Assembly (NCBI GenBank): GCA_021787565.1
Contig: JAJYLT010000007.1
Coordinates: forward strand, 1 to 64,000
Reading direction: 5' to 3'
DNA: 64,000 nt
Source: Acidobacteriota bacterium
GTDB lineage: Bacteria > Acidobacteriota > UBA4820 > DSQY01
The notes below the pieces were generated by a model. The model did no database searches, was not told the origin of the DNA, and saw nothing but the letters and a program-made list of their open reading frames with translations. How positions within the stretch are numbered: the first letter of the stretch is position 1; each line of letters begins with the position of its first letter. The translations under genes were made by a program, and so were the position numbers. Below are positions 41,907 through 48,463 of the stretch, piece by piece.

Positions 41907-42000
41907 GTGGGAGGCGCCTCCCGGCGGCGACCGGTCGCGATAAGGCAATCGCTCCCAGAACCTCGCGCCGTGCGTCGTGGGAGCCGTCGCCCGACGGCGA
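41907..42000. repeat. three REP-like palindromes (+, -, +)
   Basis: Plus unit 41907-41930 (GTGGGAGGCGCC...GGCGGCGA), minus unit 41935-41957 (minus strand TGGGAGCGATTGCC...TCGCGA) and plus unit 41977-42000 (GTGGGAGCCGTCGCC...GACGGCGA). The last is nearly identical to the unit at 204. Confidence 0.7.
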
Positions 42001-42007
42001 CGCTCCC

Positions 42008-42055
42008 TCATCTATCATCTATCATCTATCATCCCTCTATCATCTATCATCCCTC
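42008..42055. repeat. heptamer tandem repeat CATCTAT with variants
   Basis: About six 7-nt units of CATCTAT/CATCCCT type, starting 8 bases after the last REP unit and ending just before the lpdA stop region. Confidence 0.8.
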
Positions 42056-42075
42056 CGGCGCCTAGCCAGCGTCCC

Positions 42076-43494
42076 TCACCGGTTCAGCACGTGGATGGCC
42101 TCGCCGAGGGCGGCTTCCACCGATTCCAGGAGCCCCTCGCTCATGGTGGGGTGGGGATGGATGGTCTGGCTCAGGTCGTCCAGGAAGGCCCCCATTTCGA
42201 TGGCCAGGGCCGCCTCGCCGATCATCTCGCTGGCGTCCGCTCCCACGATGTGCACGCCCAGGATCCGCTTGGTCTCCGCGTCCGCCACGGTCTTCACGAA
42301 GCCCTCCGTGGCGTTGAGGGTCATGGCGCGGCCCGAGGCGTGGAAGGGGAAGGTGCCCGTGACGACCTTGTAGCCCTGGGCCTTGGCCTCCATCTCGGAG
42401 AGGCCGGCCCAGGCGATTTCGGGGTCGGTGTAGATGACCGCGGGGATCACCACGTTGTCGAAGGCGGAGGCCTCGCCGGCGATCACCTCGGCGGCCACCT
42501 TGGCCTCCCGGTAGGCCTTGTGGGCCAGCAGCGGCCCGCCCACCACGTCGCCGATGGCGTAGATGCCGGGCACGTTGGTCTCCATGCGATGATTGACCCG
42601 GATGAAGCCCTTGGGCTCCTGCTGAACACCGGCCTCCTTGAGCCCGAGCCCCTCCACGTTGGGAACCCGGCCCACCGAGACGAGGATCTTGTCCGCCTCC
42701 AGCAGGGTCTCGTTGTCGTCGCGGCCCTGGATGCGCACCTTGTTGGGGCGTCCCTTCTTGTAGCCCATCGCGCGCTGGCCAAGGTAGAGCTCGATGCCCA
42801 GGTTCTTGAGCCTTCTCGTGATGACTTCGCGCAGCTCGGGATCGTGCTGGGTGAGGAGCTCGGGGAAGAACTCCACGATGGCCACCTCCGAGCCCAGCCG
42901 CCGGTAGACCGACCCGAGCTCGAGGCCGATGTAGCCACCGCCGATCACCACGAGCCTCTTCGGCACTTCCCTGAGGGTGAGTGCCTCCTTGGAGCCGATC
43001 ACCCTCTCCCCGTCCACGGGGAAGCCGGGGAGCGGAAAGGGGATGGAGCCCGTGGCGATGACCGCCTGCTCGAACTCCACGAGCTGGGGTCCCGATTCGG
43101 TAGCCACCTCCAGCTTGCGGTCGCTGAGGAAGCGGGCGCGCCCCTGCAGGATGTCGGCGCCGTTCTTGGTGGAGAGGAACCGGACCCCGTCGGTGAGCTT
43201 CTTGACGATCTGGTCCTTCCAGTCCACGAGCTTGCCGAGGTCCACGCCCACGACGTTGACCGTCACGCCCATCCTGGAGGCGAACTGGGTCTGCTCCACG
43301 AAATCCGCGGCGTGGATCATGGCCTTGCTGGGGATGCACCCCTCGTTGAGGCAGATGCCGCCCAGGCTCTTCTCGGCCTCGATGAGGAGGACGTCCTTCT
43401 TGAGCTGGGCGAGGCGGATGGCGGCCAGATAGCCGCCCGGTCCGGAGCCGATGACGGCCACTTGGCAGCCCTTGCTAAAGGATCCCACGACCAT
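42076..43494 (-). CDS. lpdA: dihydrolipoamide dehydrogenase (E3)
   Basis: A 472-aa FAD enzyme that reoxidises the lipoyl groups of E2 with NAD. FAD-binding VAVIGSGPGGYLAAIRLAQL; redox disulphide GGICLNEGCIPSKAM; NAD-binding VVIGGGYIGLELGSVYRRLG; C-terminal dimer motif with the active-site His in TIHPHPTMSEGLLES. Normal length. It follows the E2 gene by about 126 nt on the same strand, completing the pyruvate dehydrogenase set. Confidence 0.98.
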   Translation of the reverse strand: MVVGSFSKGCQVAVIGSGPGGYLAAIRLAQLKKDVLLIEAEKSLGGICLNEGCIPSKAMIHAADFVEQTQFASRMGVTVNVVGVDLGKLVDWKDQIVKKLTDGVRFLSTKNGADILQGRARFLSDRKLEVATESGPQLVEFEQAVIATGSIPFPLPGFPVDGERVIGSKEALTLREVPKRLVVIGGGYIGLELGSVYRRLGSEVAIVEFFPELLTQHDPELREVITRRLKNLGIELYLGQRAMGYKKGRPNKVRIQGRDDNETLLEADKILVSVGRVPNVEGLGLKEAGVQQEPKGFIRVNHRMETNVPGIYAIGDVVGGPLLAHKAYREAKVAAEVIAGEASAFDNVVIPAVIYTDPEIAWAGLSEMEAKAQGYKVVTGTFPFHASGRAMTLNATEGFVKTVADAETKRILGVHIVGADASEMIGEAALAIEMGAFLDDLSQTIHPHPTMSEGLLESVEAALGEAIHVLNR

Positions 43495-43620
43495 GACTTT
43501 CTCCTCTGAAAAGATGCTTCGGCGAGGCCCGCCGGGAGATCATCGGACCCAGGAGGGGCCATCCCGGAGGGATCCCGCGTTTCCCCCGTGGTCCATGTCA
43601 CCCGATCTGGTTCGGTCGCC

Positions 43621-44886
43621 TCACAGACTGACCATGAGGAGCCCCGGGTTCTCGAGCAGGCGCACCAGGTCGGTGGCCGCCCTCGCCCCCTCGGCCCCGT
43701 CGATGATGCGGTGGTCGAAGCTGATGGCGATGTTCATGAGCTTGCGCGGTACGACCGCGCCGCCCACCACGGCCGGCCTCTCCTTGATGGCGAAGAAGGC
43801 CGCGATGGCCAGCTCGGGCTGGTGAATGATGGGCGTGGCGATGAGGCCCCCGATGGGCCCAATGTTGGTGATGGTGAAGGAGCCGCCCTTGAGCTCGTCG
43901 AGGGAGAGGCGGCGCTCCCGCGCCCGCTGGGCCACGTCGGCGATCTCGCGGGCCAGCTCGAGCATGTCCTTCCGATCGGCGTTCTTGAGCACCGGGACGA
44001 TGAGGCCGTCGGGCGTATCCACCGCCATGCCGATGTGGTAGTAGCGCTTGAGGACGATCTCCCCCCTGGCCTCGTCGTAGCTGGCGTTGAGCAGCGGGTG
44101 TCTCTCGAGCATGGCCACCACCGCCTTGACGAAGATGGGCATGAGGGAGAACTTGGTCCCGCCGTTCGCCTCCACGGCGCCCTTCACCTTGCGGTAGAGC
44201 TCCACCAGGTCGGTGACGTCGGCCTCGTCCACGTGGGTCACGTGGGCGGAGGTGCGCTTGCTCGCCGCCATGGCCTCCGCGATCACCTTGCGCAGGTGGG
44301 AGATGGGTTCTCGGGTCACGGGGCCCACCTCGGTGATCTCGACCGGCGCCGAGGGGGCCGCGGGAGCGGAGCTCGGCGGGGCCGGCGCGGCTTGGAAGCC
44401 GGCGGTCGTGGAGCCCTTCAGGGCGCGGTCCACGTCCTCGTCGGTGATGCGGCCGCCCTTGCCGGTGGGAGCGGCCGAGGCGAGGTCCACGCCCAGCTTG
44501 CGCGCGTAGGCCCGCGTGTGGGGAGTGGCGAGGATTTTCCCCGAGTGCGATGGGGGAAGAGCGGCGGACCGAGGCACGACCGCGGGCGCGGCTGGAAGGG
44601 CGGGAGCCGCCGGAGCCGCGGCGGCGGATGCCCTGGCGCCGTTCTCGCCCGGGGCACCGAACACGGCGATCACGTCTCCCACGTGGATCGTCTCCCCGGC
44701 GGCGAACCGCAGGGCCAGAACGCCGCCGGCCTTGGGAGCGGGCAGGTCCACCACGGCCTTGTCGGTCTCCACCTTGACGAAGGGCTGGTCCACGGCTACC
44801 GCGTCGCCCTCCTTGACCAGCCACTGCACGATCTTGCCTTCGTGGATCCCCTCCCCGACGTCGGGGAATCTGAATTCAAGCGACAT
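43621..44886 (-). CDS. pdhC: dihydrolipoamide acyltransferase (E2) of pyruvate dehydrogenase
   Basis: A 421-aa core subunit. One lipoyl domain (about 1-80) with lipoyl-lysine 43 in VETDKAVVDLP; an Ala/Pro linker; the subunit-binding domain ILATPHTRAYARKLGVDLAS; a second linker; and the trimeric catalytic domain with IAISFDHRIIDGAEGARA, containing the DHRxxDG active site. The single lipoyl domain is typical of Gram-positive-type and branched-chain complexes. An 87-bp repeat element separates it from pdhB, so the locus may be split into two transcripts. Confidence 0.95.
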   Translation of the reverse strand: MSLEFRFPDVGEGIHEGKIVQWLVKEGDAVAVDQPFVKVETDKAVVDLPAPKAGGVLALRFAAGETIHVGDVIAVFGAPGENGARASAAAAPAAPALPAAPAVVPRSAALPPSHSGKILATPHTRAYARKLGVDLASAAPTGKGGRITDEDVDRALKGSTTAGFQAAPAPPSSAPAAPSAPVEITEVGPVTREPISHLRKVIAEAMAASKRTSAHVTHVDEADVTDLVELYRKVKGAVEANGGTKFSLMPIFVKAVVAMLERHPLLNASYDEARGEIVLKRYYHIGMAVDTPDGLIVPVLKNADRKDMLELAREIADVAQRARERRLSLDELKGGSFTITNIGPIGGLIATPIIHQPELAIAAFFAIKERPAVVGGAVVPRKLMNIAISFDHRIIDGAEGARAATDLVRLLENPGLLMVSL

Positions 44887-44967
44887 CCTCGGCCTCTCCT
44901 CATGGATTGCTCGGTACCTACCTTAGCACGCTCGGCGCGCAGCGGTGTTCGCGGGGCATCGGGCCGA

Positions 44968-45054
44968 GAGCGGGGAGGCTTCCTCCCCGCACCCCTCCGT
45001 GTGCTGTCCGTCGCCTGCTTCCATGGTGAACCTATCACTGGGACAGCGCACTAG
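44968..45054. repeat. 87-bp inverted-repeat element, copy 2
   Basis: Same layout as 38584-38670. In the second stem GTGTGCTGTCC pairs with GGACAGCGCAC, a changed C-G pair where copy 1 has T-A, so the pairing is kept. Its right end again supplies the minus-strand stop codon (45051-45053), here of pdhB. Confidence 0.8.
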
Positions 45055-46091
45055 AATTCGAGCGCGCGCTTGGCGGCGGCCACGACCCGCTCGCGGTTGG
45101 GGAGGTAGTGGTTCTCCAGCAGGGCGTGGGGGAAGACGACGTCGTACCCGGCGACCCGCTCCACGGGGGCCTTCAGGTGAACCAACGCGCGTTCGTTGAT
45201 GAGGGCCACGATCTCCGCCCCGAAGCCGCCCGTCCGCGGCGCCTCGTGGACGACCACGGCCCGGCCCGTCTTGGTCACCGATTCGATGATGGTCCCCGCG
45301 TCCACGGGGCTGAGGGTCCGAAGGTCCACCACCTCGGCCGAGATCCCGTCGCGGGCCAAGGCGTCGTGGGCCTCCAGGGCCTGCCGCACCATGGAGCCGT
45401 AGGCGATGATCGTTAGATCCGTGCCCGTTTTGACGACCTTGGCCTTGCCGATGGGGACGGTGTACGGCTCGGAGGGGACCTCCTCCCGGAAGGCGCGGTA
45501 GATGCGCTTGGGTTCCAGGAAGACGACGGGGTCCTCGTCTCGGATGGCCGAGGCCAGGAGCCCCTTGGCGTCGTACGGAGTGGAGGGGACCACCACCTTG
45601 AGGCCGGGGGTGTTCACTAGGAGCGCCTCATAGGACTCGGAGTGGTGCTCCGGCGGGTGGATGCCCCCGCCGTAGGGCATGCGCACCACCATGGGCAGGT
45701 GGGTGCGGCCCCTGGAGCGGTTCCGCATCCGGGCCGCGTGGGCGAAGAGCTGGTTCAGGGCGGGGTAGAGGAAGCCCATGAACTGGATCTCCGCCACCGG
45801 GCGGAAGCCCGCCGCGGCCAGGCCGATGGAGAAGCCCACGATGCCGCTCTCGGCCAGCGGCGTGTCCATCACCCGCTCGCTACCGAAGGCATCGAGCAGC
45901 CCCTCGGTGACCCGGAACACGCCCCCGTCCCTGCCCACGTCCTCGCCCAGGACCAGGACCGTCTCGTCCCGTTCCATCTCCGCCTTGAGGGCCTGGTTGA
46001 TCGCCTGCACCATGGTCAGGCGCTCGGCTGGGCTCTCCACGGCCCTGAGGCTCCGTTCCTGCTGGCTCGCCGCCGCCTGTTGCCGGGTCAT
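45051..46091 (-). CDS. pdhB: pyruvate dehydrogenase E1 beta subunit
   Basis: A 346-aa subunit of the thiamine-dependent E1 component. Typical blocks: ETVLVLGEDVGRDGGVFRVT, DTPLAESGIVGFSIGLAAAG, VAEIQFMGFLYPALNQL, MPYGGGIHPPEHHSES and AVVVHEAPRTGGFGAEI. Length about 20 aa over the common 325 because of an N-terminal extension. It overlaps the E1alpha stop by 4 nt. Its stop codon is formed by the end of an 87-bp repeat, so the natural C-terminus may once have been different. Confidence 0.95.
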   Translation of the reverse strand: MTRQQAAASQQERSLRAVESPAERLTMVQAINQALKAEMERDETVLVLGEDVGRDGGVFRVTEGLLDAFGSERVMDTPLAESGIVGFSIGLAAAGFRPVAEIQFMGFLYPALNQLFAHAARMRNRSRGRTHLPMVVRMPYGGGIHPPEHHSESYEALLVNTPGLKVVVPSTPYDAKGLLASAIRDEDPVVFLEPKRIYRAFREEVPSEPYTVPIGKAKVVKTGTDLTIIAYGSMVRQALEAHDALARDGISAEVVDLRTLSPVDAGTIIESVTKTGRAVVVHEAPRTGGFGAEIVALINERALVHLKAPVERVAGYDVVFPHALLENHYLPNRERVVAAAKRALEF

Positions 46092-47161
46092 CGTCCCACC
46101 TCCCTCGCCATCTCGTCACGCTGTTCCTGAAGGTTCCAGGGCATCTGCGCGTACATGGTCTCGAACATCTCTACCGGAGAGGGTGCGGGCATGGCCTCCA
46201 GCCGTTCGACCTCGGCCTCGATGGCCGCCGCGGCCTCCTCGGCGAGGGCGACCTCCTTCTTGTCGTTCCAGAGTTTTCGGCTCACGAGGAACTTCCGCAT
46301 TCGGTCGATGGGGTCGCGCTCTCTCCAGTAGAGGAGCTCCTCTGCGGGGCGGTACCGAATGGCGTCGTCCGCCGTAGTGTGGTTCTCCATGCGGTAAGTG
46401 AGCGCCTCGACGAGCGTGGGCCCCCCGCCGGAGCGGGCCCGATCCACCGCCTCCTTCGCCGCGGCGTAGACCGCCAGCACGTCGTTCCCGTCCACCTGGA
46501 TGCCCTGGATGCCATAGGCGTGGGCTTTCTGGGCGATGGAGTCGGCGGCCGTCTGGCGTTTGAAGGGCACGGAGATGGCCCACTGGTTGTTCTGGATCAG
46601 AAACACGGTCTGGGTCTGAAAGATCCCCGCGAAATTCAGCGCCTCGTGGAAGTCGCCCTCCGAGGAGGCTCCGTCGCCGGCGAAGCCCACCGCCACGGCG
46701 GCCGCTTGGCGCAGCTTGAGGGCCATTCCCACGCCCGCCGCGTGGAGCAGCTGACTGCCCACGGGTATGGAGGGCGGCAGGCAGTTCACGCCCTCGGGGA
46801 ACAGGTCTCCGCGCTCGTCGCCCTTCCAGAAGGCGTAGATGAGGTGCGCGGGGATGCCCCTGAGCGTCATGATGCCGTGCTCTCGAAAGGAGGGGACGAG
46901 CCAGTCCTGGGGCTCCATGGCCAGGGCCATACCCGCCTGGCAGGCCTCCTGTCCGCGCAGGGAGGCATAGGTCCCCGTGCGGCCCTGTCGCTGGAGGTTG
47001 AGCGCCTTTTCGTCCAGCTTGCGCATCTGGATCATCATGCGGTAGAGCGTCAGCAACTGGTCATCCGAGAGGTCCGGCAGGAGGGTCTTGTCCACCCTGC
47101 CGTCCTTGTCCAGTATCTCCAGCCGCTCGGTCACGGCCTGGTGAATGATCTTCCTCGGCAT
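46088..47161 (-). CDS. pdhA: pyruvate dehydrogenase E1 alpha subunit
   Basis: A 357-aa subunit that binds thiamine diphosphate. The GDG...NN cofactor motif is in VGFAGDGASSEGDFHEALNF and FLIQNNQWAISVP. The phosphorylation-loop region reads MENHTTADDAIRYRP, and the C-terminus MFETMYAQMPWNLQEQ resembles Bacillus PdhA more than branched-chain E1alpha. ATG 47161 has AGAGGAG upstream. Forms an alpha2beta2 tetramer with pdhB. Confidence 0.95.
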   Translation of the reverse strand: MPRKIIHQAVTERLEILDKDGRVDKTLLPDLSDDQLLTLYRMMIQMRKLDEKALNLQRQGRTGTYASLRGQEACQAGMALAMEPQDWLVPSFREHGIMTLRGIPAHLIYAFWKGDERGDLFPEGVNCLPPSIPVGSQLLHAAGVGMALKLRQAAAVAVGFAGDGASSEGDFHEALNFAGIFQTQTVFLIQNNQWAISVPFKRQTAADSIAQKAHAYGIQGIQVDGNDVLAVYAAAKEAVDRARSGGGPTLVEALTYRMENHTTADDAIRYRPAEELLYWRERDPIDRMRKFLVSRKLWNDKKEVALAEEAAAAIEAEVERLEAMPAPSPVEMFETMYAQMPWNLQEQRDEMAREVGR

Positions 47162-47283
47162 TCGCGCTCTCCTCTTCGATTCCGGTCCATCCGGGGTGGA
47201 GCCCCCCTCGGACGCAACCACCTGCCCTTTGTAAGCAAGAGTCTTGCCGTGGCGGTGCCGGGGTACGCCCGGTGGGCGACCGA

Positions 47284-48120
47284 CTAGGGGACGATCACCC
47301 AGCGCGGATCGGTCTCCCGCGCCTCGGACCCTGGCGGGAGGGGAAGCAGCGCGGGTTCGGGCTTCAGAGGGGAGGTGAGGTCAGAGGCTATTCCCCCGGC
47401 CAGCGCCGGGGCGAGAGCGTCGGCGCCCTCTGGCGACGGGCAGGGCAGCGTCCCCATGGCGGCTTCGATGCGGGCCGCGGGCACGCCGAAGATCCGGGCC
47501 TGGACCTCGGCATCCAGGCGAAAGAGGAGCGTGCCGTGCACCAGCACCGACCGGTTCCTGCGGGCCTGAGCGCACCCCAGCACCTTCCGGCCCCCCAGGA
47601 GCAGCGTCTCCGTGCGGTGGTCCTCGAAGCAGATGGGGGAGCGGACCGTAGGAGAGGGCGGACGGACGGCCAGCCGCTCCGTGAGGATTCCGGCGGCCGC
47701 CAGCCCGGTGCGCACGGATCCGGCGAAGGCGTCGTAGAGCCCCTGGATTCCTTGCGCCCAAGGGTGGGAGGCCGGAAGACAGAGGCAGAGCGAGAGGGCT
47801 CCGTGGTGGTAGACGGCCGTTCCCCCGGTGCTCCGCCGCAATACCGGAATGCCCTTCCGCCCGCAGAAGTCCAGGTCCACCACCCCTTCCGGGTTCTGTC
47901 CGTAGCCCAGCACGAGAACCGGCCCGGCCCAGGCGTAGGTGAGCAGATTCAGAGATCCCTGGCCCGCTTCATCGAGCAGGAGTTCCTCCAGGAGCAGGTC
48001 CGAGAGGGGCCGGTTGTTGGGGGAATGCCACCAGTGCAGGACGGGCTCGGCCTCCAAGGTCCGCCTCCATGCTCCCGGCGAGTCTATCAGAACGGACCAA
48101 GGAGGCCCACGTTGTTTCAT
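47284..48120 (-). CDS. lplA: lipoate-protein ligase A family protein
   Basis: A 278-aa enzyme of the biotin/lipoate ligase fold that attaches lipoate to E2 lysines. Core motifs: VLRRSTGGTAVYHHGALSLC (substrate-binding loop) and GGRKVLGCAQARRNRSVLVH with the catalytic Lys. The small C-terminal accessory domain of E. coli LplA is not evident, so it could instead be an octanoyltransferase-type enzyme (LipM-like). ATG 48120 is preferred. Proximity to the pyruvate dehydrogenase genes suggests that E2 is its substrate. Confidence 0.85.
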   Translation of the reverse strand: MKQRGPPWSVLIDSPGAWRRTLEAEPVLHWWHSPNNRPLSDLLLEELLLDEAGQGSLNLLTYAWAGPVLVLGYGQNPEGVVDLDFCGRKGIPVLRRSTGGTAVYHHGALSLCLCLPASHPWAQGIQGLYDAFAGSVRTGLAAAGILTERLAVRPPSPTVRSPICFEDHRTETLLLGGRKVLGCAQARRNRSVLVHGTLLFRLDAEVQARIFGVPAARIEAAMGTLPCPSPEGADALAPALAGGIASDLTSPLKPEPALLPLPPGSEARETDPRWVIVP

Positions 48121-48325
48121 GGGCGTTTCATCGGTGCAACTTCGGCTGGCAGGGTCCCTCCCTCCGAAACGTCGCCGGGGCCCAGGCGGGGCGAAACCAG
48201 GGAGGGGAGGGCTCTCCGGGGTTGACCGAGGCCGTGCGAGCTGGGAAACGGCTCCATGCAAGAGGTCGATGTCGCCGCTCTTTTTTGTGGAATGCGAGGG
48301 AGTTTTGTGTGTTTCCCTGAAGCTC

Positions 48326-48354
48326 TTGACTATCCCAGCGCGGGGATGTAATTT
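48326..48354 (+). promoter_or_regulatory. sigma70-type promoter of the PKD protein gene
   Basis: TTGACT (48326-48331), 17-nt spacer, TAATTT (48349-48354). Predicted start about 48361, giving a leader of about 100 nt. Confidence 0.65.
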
Positions 48355-48361
48355 GATAATC

Positions 48362-48413
48362 GTGGTTAAAGAACTCCTTGTCAGCTGGTGCGCGAAGCAG
48401 GTTGAGTAACCAC
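48362..48413 (+). promoter_or_regulatory. candidate structured 5' leader
   Basis: GTGGTTA (48362-48368) pairs perfectly with TAACCAC (48407-48413), enclosing 38 nt that begin right at the predicted transcript start. It matches no riboswitch class I know. Confidence 0.35.
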
Positions 48414-48463
48414 AACAGGGGGTTGGGAGTCCTACAGATCGAGGTTAGGAAGAGGAGGCAGGC

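Larger units (their letters stand above)
41701..42075. other. repeat-filled intergenic region
   Basis: Between lpdA's 3' end and purF's start (both minus). It contains imperfect ATTCGGAGAGCGGA-type direct repeats (about 41728-41768), the short dispersed motif, three REP-like units and a heptamer array. No gene is supported. Confidence 0.6.
48121..48463. other. divergent intergenic region with promoter and structured leader
   Basis: Separates the lipoate ligase (minus) from the PKD protein (plus). It carries a promoter at 48326-48354 and a 7-bp closing stem at 48362-48413. From 48121 to 48320 nothing is recognised. Confidence 0.5.

Noticed and set aside
48370-48450. tRNA-like look of the leader (CAGCTGGTGCGCG, then GGGAGTCC)
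   Set aside because: No acceptor stem, anticodon stem or T arm can be folded; only the 7-bp closing stem is convincing.
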